Assembly (NCBI GenBank): GCA_902545035.1
Contig: CACCEJ010000008.1
Coordinates: 1 to 47,151, forward strand
Reading direction: 5' to 3'
Length of the DNA: 47,151 bases
Source of the DNA: an uncultured Pelagibacteraceae bacterium
GTDB lineage: Bacteria > Pseudomonadota > Alphaproteobacteria > Pelagibacterales > Pelagibacteraceae
Under the pieces are notes generated by a model. That model had not been told where the DNA came from and ran no database searches. It worked only from the letters and a program-made list of their open reading frames with translations. Positions 38,985 to 46,229 of this stretch are shown piece by piece (within the stretch, counting starts at the first letter, position 1; every line of letters starts with the position of its first letter). The position numbers were made by a program, and so were the translations under genes.

Positions 38985-40314
38985 GATACATTATGCTTGG
39001 CAACCATAATGCTATTTGGGGAAATATAATAATTAATATTAAGCCAATTAATTGAATAACCATAAATTGCATCATACCTAAATATATATCTTTTAAATCC
39101 CATTGGGGCACCACACCTTTTAAGAAATAAGCTGATAAAGCTACAGGTGGAGATAGCCAGGCGGTTTGTAAATTGACAGCTACAAGAATAGCAAACCAAG
39201 TTAAGTTAAAACCTAATTCTAAAATTAAAGGTAGAACTATTGGTAAAACTATTAATACTATTGGAACCCATTCTAAAGGCCAACCTAGTAGAAATATTGC
39301 AGCCATTATAATCGCTAAAATTACGTATTTATTTACATCAAGATTTAATAAGAAGTCTGTTAATAGAGATGGAGTTCCTAATTTTGAAAATACCGCACCA
39401 AAGAAATTTGAGGCCGCAACTAAAAACATAATTAATGCTGTTATTTCTAAAGTTTTCAATAGAGCTTCTTTTAGACCATGGTAAGTAAGTTTTTTATATG
39501 CCAGTGCTAAAAGTATTGCTCCAAAAGCTCCCATGCCGGCACCTTCCGTTGGAGTTGCAAGACCAAATAAAATACTTCCTAAAGCAAAGAAAACTAAACC
39601 TGCAGGAGGAATTAAACCCATTAAAAACTCATACCAAACCTTAGCCATATTTTTTGGTCGTTCTGAAGCTGGTAATACAGGACCGAGTTTAGGATTTAAA
39701 AAACATCTTAACGTTGTGTAAGCGGCATACAAAAATGCTAAAAGAATTCCTGGGATAATTGCTGCTGCGAATAAATCTGTAACTGGTATTTCTAATACAG
39801 GACCCATAACAACTAACATAATGCTTGGAGGAATTAAAATTCCTAAAGTACCCCCAGCACAAATTAGACCTGCAGAAAGTCTGGTATCATATCCTGTCCT
39901 GATCATAGTTTTTCCAGCCATAATTCCTAAAATTGTGACTGAAGCTCCAACAATTCCAGTTGCTGCCGCAAAGATAGTTGAAACAAACATAACAGCATAA
40001 AACAATGCTCCTCTAGTTTTCGATAGCATTAGTTGTACCGCGTTAAACAATCTTTCCATTAATCCAGCTTGCTCCATCAAAATTCCCATAAATATAAAGA
40101 GTGGAACGGCGGCCAGAGTATTCTCGGTCATTATCATATTGAATTGCAAGGTCATTAAATAGAAAACTAACTTTCCAAATCCCCAATAACCAAAAACAAG
40201 ACCTAAAAAAATCAACGTAAATGAAATAGGAAATCCAACAAAAATTGCAAACAACATGCAACCAATCATTATTGCGCCGATTATTTCTGGTGAAAAGAAT
40301 TCCATTAAGGCCAT
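38974..40314 (-). CDS. dctM: TRAP transporter large permease DctM
   Basis: Main membrane channel of a tripartite ATP-independent periplasmic transporter, driven by a sodium gradient. 446 aa, about 12 helices. Typical stretches: FVGFPISFTLIFLGLVFGYW, AAVPLFIFMGILMEQAGLMERLF, GGTLGILIPPSIMLVVMGP and TPTEGAGMGAFGA. The ATG at 40314 overlaps dctQ by 10 nt; a second ATG at 40305 would give a one-base TAATG overlap and is equally plausible. The 3' end overlaps the EamA gene. Confidence 0.95.
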   Translation of the reverse strand: MALMEFFSPEIIGAIMIGCMLFAIFVGFPISFTLIFLGLVFGYWGFGKLVFYLMTLQFNMIMTENTLAAVPLFIFMGILMEQAGLMERLFNAVQLMLSKTRGALFYAVMFVSTIFAAATGIVGASVTILGIMAGKTMIRTGYDTRLSAGLICAGGTLGILIPPSIMLVVMGPVLEIPVTDLFAAAIIPGILLAFLYAAYTTLRCFLNPKLGPVLPASERPKNMAKVWYEFLMGLIPPAGLVFFALGSILFGLATPTEGAGMGAFGAILLALAYKKLTYHGLKEALLKTLEITALIMFLVAASNFFGAVFSKLGTPSLLTDFLLNLDVNKYVILAIIMAAIFLLGWPLEWVPIVLIVLPIVLPLILELGFNLTWFAILVAVNLQTAWLSPPVALSAYFLKGVVPQWDLKDIYLGMMQFMVIQLIGLILIIIFPQIALWLPSIMYPSP

Positions 40315-40961
40315 CTTCCTTTCACAAAAGCATAATATGTTTTAAGTATTTCAGAAAAACCTTGAACTAAAAGTAGAAAGGCTCCAATTGGCATACAACT
40401 TTTTAATGGCCACATAATTGGCATCCACGTGGTATCCATCGCTCTTTGAATTCTTACTTTTCCACCTAAACATTCTTCAAGATTTGATCTTCCACAAATT
40501 GATGTGTAAGCATAATCAAAACTTACATAAAAAAATACTAAGAAACCTGGTATAAAAAATAAAATATATAAAAATAAATCTACTCTAGCTTGATTTTTAA
40601 CTGTCCAATTTCTATAAAGAAAGTCAGCTCTTATATGGATACCTTTTGATAACGTATATGCTGCACCAAGCATGAACAAAGCTCCTGCTAACATTCTGCT
40701 AATATCAAAAGACCAAAGTGTAGGTCTATTAAAAAAATGTCTTCCAATTACTTCATGTATCATTGCATAAATAAGTGGAATTGTGATCCACATTATTATT
40801 TTGCCTGATAAAAGCATTTTTGAATCAATAAATTCGATTGTTTTTGCCATCCAAGGAATCATGTCCTCAGGCATTTTTGTACTTGTTCTTCTTTCAGCAA
40901 TTAATTCGTCAGTGATATCTAAATTTTCTTTAACTTTAGGTTCTGAATCTTTATCAACCAT
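40305..40961 (-). CDS. dctQ: TRAP transporter small permease DctQ
   Basis: Four-helix partner of DctM. 218 aa with a charged N-terminal extension of about 50 residues, then hydrophobic segments including GALFMLGAAYTLSKGIHIRADFL, which holds the family HIRAD signature. A loop with two cysteines (CGRSNLEECLGGKVRI) follows and is longer than in short DctQ proteins; such large forms are typical of the TakP-like TRAP branch. Lies between the terminator hairpin after dctP and dctM. Confidence 0.92.
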   Translation of the reverse strand: MVDKDSEPKVKENLDITDELIAERRTSTKMPEDMIPWMAKTIEFIDSKMLLSGKIIMWITIPLIYAMIHEVIGRHFFNRPTLWSFDISRMLAGALFMLGAAYTLSKGIHIRADFLYRNWTVKNQARVDLFLYILFFIPGFLVFFYVSFDYAYTSICGRSNLEECLGGKVRIQRAMDTTWMPIMWPLKSCMPIGAFLLLVQGFSEILKTYYAFVKGRWP

Positions 40962-40993
40962 TGAACAAGTATATTATTTTAAATTAAATTATT

Positions 40994-41027
40994 AAAAAAA
41001 CGGGGATTATTAAAATCCCCGTTTTTT
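40994..41027. terminator. Hairpin terminator/attenuator between dctP and dctQ
   Basis: CGGGGAT (41001-41007) pairs with ATCCCCG (41015-41021), flanked by A-tract and T-tract on both sides, so it works as an intrinsic terminator in either direction. The dctP stop lies 11 nt upstream on the minus strand. Placed within the dctP-dctQ-dctM order, it would stop most transcripts after the binding-protein gene and allow a smaller amount of readthrough to the permease genes. Confidence 0.85.
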
Positions 41028-41037
41028 ATAAAGTTAC

Positions 41038-42126
41038 TTATTGTTGTGCTGCAAATGCAGATCCAATTGATGCATCAGATGTTTCCATTTGTGCAATAAA
41101 AGGTACTACAACTTTTGCGTGCTCAGTCATGTGCTCGTAAACTTGTTTAAAGAAAGCATTCTCTGCTGCATTCTTTTTAAGAGTAGCTTGAGCAGCGTTC
41201 ATGTACTCAGTGAAATAATCAGCTGGTGTATCCCATAGTTTTACACCATGATTTTGAGTAAGATCAATTAACGCTTTTCCATTTTCTACAGCTCTGTTTG
41301 TAATATTTCTTGTGATCATAGCTTCAGATGCAACTTCCATTGCATATTTTTGATGATCAGTTAAAGAATTATAAACATCACCATTTATGTAAATGTCTCC
41401 ATTTACAACATTTTGGTGAAGACCTTGTAGATAATAGTTTTTAAGAACTTTTTGGAAACCAAATACTGAGTCTGGTTTTGGGCAACACCACTCTGCAGCA
41501 TCAATTGTTCCTTTTTCAAGCGCTGGTAAAATATCACCACCTGATAAAGATACTGATGCGATTCCGATATCTTTGTATGTTTGTCCTGGAATTCCTGGAG
41601 GAGTTCTAAATCTATATTTTCTGAAATCATCCATATTTTTGATTGGCTCTTTAAACCAACCTAATGCTTCTGGTCCAGATGATGCCATCACAAAACCTTT
41701 AACATTCATTCCCATTTCGCTCCACAATTGGTCGTATAACTCTTTACCACCATTGTCGAAGTACCATGCTAACCAAGATTTAGTACTTAACCCAATTCCT
41801 CCACCAGCAACTGGTGAACCAAATAACATCGCAGCTGGGTGATAGTTTGACCAATAGTGAGTCCATGCTGCACCACCGTCTACTAGACCTTTGTCAACGG
41901 CTTCTAGTGTTTCTTTCATTCCAACAACTTCACCTTTTGATAAAAGTTCAAATTTTAACTCACCTCGAGTTAATTTTGTTACTCTATCAGTCCACATTTT
42001 TACGATTTGTCCATCGTAAGATGTTTTGGGAAAAGTAAGTTGGATTTTTAATGTTTTAGCAGATGCAGAACCAATTACTGAAACTGCAAATACTAAAGCT
42101 AAAATCATTGATGTGATTTTTTTCAT
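41038..42126 (-). CDS. dctP: TRAP transporter substrate-binding protein DctP
   Basis: Periplasmic binding protein, 362 aa, signal peptide with cleavage near residue 23 (VSVIGSASA). Motifs for the TakP-like branch: FRTPPGIPGQTYKDIG, with an Arg expected to bind a carboxylate, and the signature DILPALEKGTIDAAEWCCPKPD. TakP relatives bind 2-oxo acids or other small organic acids; the ligand here is unknown. A strong GAGAGGG ribosome-binding site sits about 8 nt before the ATG. Upstream lie two inverted repeats. Confidence 0.93.
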   Translation of the reverse strand: MKKITSMILALVFAVSVIGSASAKTLKIQLTFPKTSYDGQIVKMWTDRVTKLTRGELKFELLSKGEVVGMKETLEAVDKGLVDGGAAWTHYWSNYHPAAMLFGSPVAGGGIGLSTKSWLAWYFDNGGKELYDQLWSEMGMNVKGFVMASSGPEALGWFKEPIKNMDDFRKYRFRTPPGIPGQTYKDIGIASVSLSGGDILPALEKGTIDAAEWCCPKPDSVFGFQKVLKNYYLQGLHQNVVNGDIYINGDVYNSLTDHQKYAMEVASEAMITRNITNRAVENGKALIDLTQNHGVKLWDTPADYFTEYMNAAQATLKKNAAENAFFKQVYEHMTEHAKVVVPFIAQMETSDASIGSAFAAQQ

Positions 42127-42147
42127 TATATATCCCTCTCTTTATTG

Positions 42148-42164
42148 TTATTAAGACTTAATAA
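42148..42164. promoter_or_regulatory. 17-nt palindrome upstream of dctP (candidate operator)
   Basis: TTATTAAGACTTAATAA is an 8+1+8 inverted repeat with perfect arms, 22 nt before the dctP ATG. A one-base centre makes an RNA hairpin unlikely, so a DNA-binding regulator site is the more natural reading. All arm positions but one pair are A/T, so chance is not negligible. Confidence 0.4.
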
Positions 42165-42193
42165 TAATCTAAGTTAATATTATTGGCTGAGAA

Positions 42194-42217
42194 ATGTAAA
42201 ACGTTAAATTGTTACAT
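42194..42217. promoter_or_regulatory. Second inverted repeat upstream of dctP
   Basis: ATGTAA at 42194-42199 and TTACAT at 42212-42217 are exact inverted copies 12 nt apart. On the minus strand the arm next to dctP contains TTTACA, a fair -35 box, with TATTAA 15 nt further. This could be a promoter with an operator around it. Weak evidence. Confidence 0.25.
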
Positions 42218-42247
42218 AAATTGATTATGCAACTTGAGGTTTAAAAG

Positions 42248-43174
42248 CTAATCTTTGCCTTTTGGATCAAAAGGGTAATCCCACGCATCGCCACCAATTT
42301 TTTTTGATATACCTGAATAATCAGTTTCAGACTCTCCCTCGTTGCAAAATTCTGAGAAAATTTCTAAAGCATGTTTTCCTAAAGGGGTTGATGCGCTTAC
42401 TGATTTTGCAGCATCATTTGCTAATTTTAAATCTTTTGTCATCATTGCTGCAGAAAAACCAGGTCTATATTTATTGTTTGAAGGAACGCCATCTGTTAAA
42501 TTCGGCAAGGGAGTGTAAGTCGACAAGGCCCAATTATTTCCTGATGCGTTTTTCATTATTTCATGGACTTTTTTTAAATCCATCTTTAGTCTTTTTGCTA
42601 ACATTAATGCCTCTGATGCAGCTATCATTGAAATACCTAAGGACATATTATTACAGATTTTAACTCCAACACCACTTCCTTGGGGTCCAGCGTGCAAAAT
42701 TTTTTGACCCATAATGTCCATTAATGGTCTTGCTAAGTTTACAGACTCGTCATCTCCACCAACTAAAAAATTAAGTTTGCCTACTCTTGCACCCATAACA
42801 CCCCCAGTGACAGGTGCATCAATCATTTTAATGCCTCTACTTTTAGCTTCTTTGCCGAGTAATAACGAAGTTTCTATATCGATTGTTGAACAATCAATAA
42901 TTAATGCATCTTTTGATATTTTATCGATTATTCCTTTTTCGCCTAAAAAAAGTGACTTAACATGTTTCCCCTCAGGTAACATTGAAATTATAAAATTTGC
43001 ACCATCGAGTACTTCATCTAAAGTTTCTACTACGTTTAAATCTGCTTCTTTTGCTTTTTGTATCATTTCAGGAGAAACATCATAAACTTTAACTTTTTTT
43101 CCAGCTTTAACTAACTGGTCGGCCATTGGATTACCCATATTTCCAACTCCAATGAAAGCAATTTGATCTGTCAT
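42248..43174 (-). CDS. mmsB: 3-hydroxyisobutyrate dehydrogenase-like oxidoreductase
   Basis: 308 aa. Rossmann motif FIGVGNMGNPMA, substrate motif DAPVTGGVMGARVGKLNFLVGG, catalytic Lys in GSGVGVKICNNMSLG, and the C-terminal block PLPNLTDGVPSNNKY..MMTKDLKLA, which matches true 3-hydroxyisobutyrate dehydrogenases of valine breakdown more closely than the paralogue at 32706. It follows the aldehyde dehydrogenase gene by 2 nt and precedes dctP. Reaction expected: a 3-hydroxy acid to its semialdehyde with NAD+. Tartronate-type relatives are an alternative. Confidence 0.85.
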   Translation of the reverse strand: MTDQIAFIGVGNMGNPMADQLVKAGKKVKVYDVSPEMIQKAKEADLNVVETLDEVLDGANFIISMLPEGKHVKSLFLGEKGIIDKISKDALIIDCSTIDIETSLLLGKEAKSRGIKMIDAPVTGGVMGARVGKLNFLVGGDDESVNLARPLMDIMGQKILHAGPQGSGVGVKICNNMSLGISMIAASEALMLAKRLKMDLKKVHEIMKNASGNNWALSTYTPLPNLTDGVPSNNKYRPGFSAAMMTKDLKLANDAAKSVSASTPLGKHALEIFSEFCNEGESETDYSGISKKIGGDAWDYPFDPKGKD

Positions 43175-43176
43175 AG

Positions 43177-44694
43177 TTAATTATCTATATTTGATTTTCC
43201 TCGATTTATCAAAACTGTTTTGCTTTGAGTAAAATGATTTATCATACTATCAAAAGCATATTCTTTACCTAGACCACTCATTTTTAAACCACCATAAGAT
43301 ACATTTGCTCTAGGAGCAACGCATTGGTTTACTTGAACAAACCCTGCTTCAATATCTTCAACAAACTCTAGAGCTCTAGACAAATTTTGAGTCCAAAGCA
43401 CAGCTGATAATCCAAATGGTGTATCGTTCGCACTTTGCATTACTTCTTCAAATGTTTTAAATGGAATAGCGCAAGCTACTGGCCCAAAAATCTCTTCCTG
43501 ACAAACAGGAGAGTCTACCGGTACCCCTGACATAAGTGTAGGCTCATAAAAGAAACCATTTTTATAATCACCACCTGTTGGTTGATTGCCACCATGTACA
43601 ACTTTAGCTGAAGAAGTTTGTTTTGCTATATCCATATAATGCAAAGTTCTTTTTAGTTGCTCCTCTGAGATAATCGCTCCAATATCCGATCCTTCATCTA
43701 AAGCATTTCCCATTTTTAGTTTACTCAGTTTTTCAACTACACCATTGATAACTTTATCATAAATTTTTTCCTGAATATAAACTCTAGACCCCGCAGTACA
43801 TGCTTGTCCTTGACGGGTATACCTCATACCATCAATTACTCCTTGAATTGCAATATCTAAATCAGCGTCACTCATTATTATATTTGGATTTTTCCCACCA
43901 AGTTCTAAAGTAACAGGACATAATTTCGGAGCAGCTTTTTCAGCAATGATTTTTCCAACAGAAAAAGATCCCGTAAAAGTTACTTTTCTTACCTTTTCAT
44001 GAGTTACCAAAGGTTCACCACACTCTTCTCCGAGCCCTGAAATAACATTTAAAACTCCTGGTGGTAGTTCTTGTTGGAATATTTCAGATAAGAGTAAAGC
44101 GCAAAGAGGTGCTTGTTCAGCTGTTTTTAACACAACGCTGTTACCAGCTACTATTGCTGGAGCAATTTTAGCAACTGTTAAAAATAAAGGAGCATTCCAT
44201 GGTACAATTGCACAAACGACACCAATTGGATCTCTTGTTGTATAATGAATAGTATTTGGGATATTGGGTGGATAATTCTCACCCTTTAACTCTCCTGATA
44301 GTCCTGCAAACATATTTGTTAGCTCAATAGATGCAGCGGTTTCTGGCACAGCTTGAGTTCTTAAAGCATTGCCAGTATCTAAGGAAAGCAAAGTCTCAAT
44401 CTCAGATTTTCTTTCCTCTAATCTCTTTGCACCTGCAGCAACCATCTTTCCCCTTTCACGTGCTGGTATTTTTTTCCATTTTTCAAATGCTTTAAAAGCA
44501 GATTCGACTGCAATATTAACATCATTCTTATCACATTGTGGTGCTGAACCAATATTCTCTCCAGTACTAGGATTTAAAACTGGTATTTTTTTATCGGTTT
44601 GAGCAGAAATTAATTTGCCATCTATCAAAATTTTATCTGATAATCTTTTTGCATTATTAAGAGCTAATTCATAATTTTTTTTAAAATTACTCAT
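43177..44694 (-). CDS. NAD(P)-dependent aldehyde dehydrogenase
   Basis: 505 aa, full ALDH superfamily enzyme. Catalytic set: Asn in VPWNAPLF, Lys in VLKTAEQAP, Glu in LELGGKNPN and nucleophile Cys in RQGQACTAGSR, plus CQEEIFGPV and the C-terminal GGLKMSGLGKEYA. It resembles betaine-, benz- and hydroxy-aldehyde dehydrogenases and not the CoA-acylating MmsA type, so it should yield a free acid. Overlaps the SDR gene by 8 nt. Substrate unknown. Confidence 0.92.
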   Translation of the reverse strand: MSNFKKNYELALNNAKRLSDKILIDGKLISAQTDKKIPVLNPSTGENIGSAPQCDKNDVNIAVESAFKAFEKWKKIPARERGKMVAAGAKRLEERKSEIETLLSLDTGNALRTQAVPETAASIELTNMFAGLSGELKGENYPPNIPNTIHYTTRDPIGVVCAIVPWNAPLFLTVAKIAPAIVAGNSVVLKTAEQAPLCALLLSEIFQQELPPGVLNVISGLGEECGEPLVTHEKVRKVTFTGSFSVGKIIAEKAAPKLCPVTLELGGKNPNIIMSDADLDIAIQGVIDGMRYTRQGQACTAGSRVYIQEKIYDKVINGVVEKLSKLKMGNALDEGSDIGAIISEEQLKRTLHYMDIAKQTSSAKVVHGGNQPTGGDYKNGFFYEPTLMSGVPVDSPVCQEEIFGPVACAIPFKTFEEVMQSANDTPFGLSAVLWTQNLSRALEFVEDIEAGFVQVNQCVAPRANVSYGGLKMSGLGKEYAFDSMINHFTQSKTVLINRGKSNIDN

Positions 44695-45466
44695 TATCTA
44701 ATTCTCCCCCTCTAACCTTAGAGGAAAGCCATCCACCATCAATTTTAATCTCAGATCCGTTAATAAAGTCTGATTCATCACTTGATAAAAATACTGCTGC
44801 TCCTACAATATCTTTTGGTTGCCCCCATCTTCCTACAACTGTTTCTTTTCCCCAGGCCTCGCCATGTTTTGGATCTTCAGCATATTTTTGGTTGAAAGGA
44901 GTTGATATTAATCCAGGACAAATAGTGTTAACGTTTATATTTTTTCCAGTAAGATCAACTGACAATGCTCTCGTTAGGCCTAGTACACCACTCTTAGCCG
45001 CAACATAACCTACTCTATCAGGTCTACCCATAAAACTAGCTATAGAACCAAAGTTTATAATTTTTCCCTTACCATTTTTAATCATGTGAGGAATTACAGC
45101 CTGACTTGCAAGAAATGGTGCTGTAAGATTAACTGAAATCATATCGTCCCAGTCCTGTTTAGTATGATCTAACAATTTTTTTACATGTCTTATGCCTGCG
45201 TTGTTTATAAGGATATCAATTTTTCCAAATGTTTGAATGGCTTTGTCTACCATTTCATTAATACTGTCTTTTTTTGAAACGTCAGTTTTTACAATTATTG
45301 CTTCACTACCTGCATCTAAAATTTTTTTTTTAGAATTTTCTGAATTTGCAATATCTATTTCCGCTATAACAATCTTAGCACCTTCTTTTGCAAGGCCTAA
45401 GCAAATTTCTTCACCGATACCCTTACCTCCACCTGTAACTATTGCTACTCTATCTTTAAGCTTCAT
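44687..45466 (-). CDS. Short-chain dehydrogenase/reductase
   Basis: 259 aa classical SDR. Cofactor motif VTGGGKGIGEE, NNAG, and the catalytic Ser-Tyr-Lys in NFGSIASFMGRPDRVGYVAAK. An acidic residue after beta-2 (AEIDIA) points to NAD+. The C-terminal GSEIKIDGGW is standard. Oxidises a secondary alcohol or reduces a ketone; the exact substrate is not readable. 18 nt after the FKBP-rhodanese gene, 8-nt overlap with the aldehyde dehydrogenase. Confidence 0.9.
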   Translation of the reverse strand: MKLKDRVAIVTGGGKGIGEEICLGLAKEGAKIVIAEIDIANSENSKKKILDAGSEAIIVKTDVSKKDSINEMVDKAIQTFGKIDILINNAGIRHVKKLLDHTKQDWDDMISVNLTAPFLASQAVIPHMIKNGKGKIINFGSIASFMGRPDRVGYVAAKSGVLGLTRALSVDLTGKNINVNTICPGLISTPFNQKYAEDPKHGEAWGKETVVGRWGQPKDIVGAAVFLSSDESDFINGSEIKIDGGWLSSKVRGGELDNE

Positions 45467-45484
45467 TTTTTAAATGATTTGACG

Positions 45485-46228
45485 TTATTTTAAGAAAGAA
45501 ACTAATGCTTTTTTCTCATTAATCCAAGCTTTAATTCCACCTTTTAAAACGTATACATTTTTAAAACCTAAGTCTTCTGCAAAGGCATTGCCTAAAATTG
45601 ATGCGGTCTCTCCATCATTACTAACAAAAATAATTTCAATATTTTGAGACTCGGCGCCAGCTAAAGCTCTAACTCTATCCATTAAATAAACATTAAATTT
45701 TCCATTTTTATCAAACGCAGTTTCTTGAAATGATCCTTTAATTACTCCAGTTTTTTTCCATTGATCGTCCGTTCTAATATCTAATACAACTGCATTATTA
45801 TCTAACAAATTTTTTAATTCATCAGATGAAATTAAATTATAATTTGGATCTAAAACATCAATAATCTTAAATTCAAAAATAAGATCTGAATTTGGTGGTA
45901 TTACATCTCCAGCTCCAGAGGAACCATATGCTAATTCTGAAGGAATTTTTATTTTTCTGATTGTACCTTTATTTGTACCAACTATACCCATTTCAAAACC
46001 AGGTATAACTTCTCTCATTCCTATTTGAACTACCAAAGGTCTATCTTTTCCAACGTTAGTATCAAAAACTTTTCCATCAATAAATGAACCAGTATATTCA
46101 ATTTGTACCCAGGAATGATTAATAATTTTTTTTCCTTCACCTGGTTTATCAACTAAAATTTCTATCTCTGCTGAAATTAAATTAGTTGTTAGAAATAAAT
46201 ATACTATTAAAAATTTTATAGTTTTCAT
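45485..46228 (-). CDS. Exported FKBP-type peptidyl-prolyl isomerase fused to a degenerate rhodanese domain
   Basis: 247 aa. Signal peptide 1-20 (cleavage after LISA), FKBP domain about 25-127 (VQIEYTGSFIDGKVFDTN, VIPGFEMGIVG, ELAYGSSGAGDVIPPNSDL), then a rhodanese-like domain about 133-245 (AVVLDIRTDDQWKKTG and VYVLKGGIKAWINEK). At the place of the catalytic cysteine loop (CxxGxRS) it reads FVSNDGETAS, so Ser203 stands where Cys is needed. Probably a periplasmic folding factor with a binding-only rhodanese fold. Lies 1 nt after the monooxygenase stop. Confidence 0.88.
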   Translation of the reverse strand: MKTIKFLIVYLFLTTNLISAEIEILVDKPGEGKKIINHSWVQIEYTGSFIDGKVFDTNVGKDRPLVVQIGMREVIPGFEMGIVGTNKGTIRKIKIPSELAYGSSGAGDVIPPNSDLIFEFKIIDVLDPNYNLISSDELKNLLDNNAVVLDIRTDDQWKKTGVIKGSFQETAFDKNGKFNVYLMDRVRALAGAESQNIEIIFVSNDGETASILGNAFAEDLGFKNVYVLKGGIKAWINEKKALVSFLK

Positions 46229-46229
46229 T

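Noticed and set aside
38981-39199. Second minus-strand frame inside the dctM 3' end
   Set aside because: It is an out-of-frame shadow of dctM with no family features.
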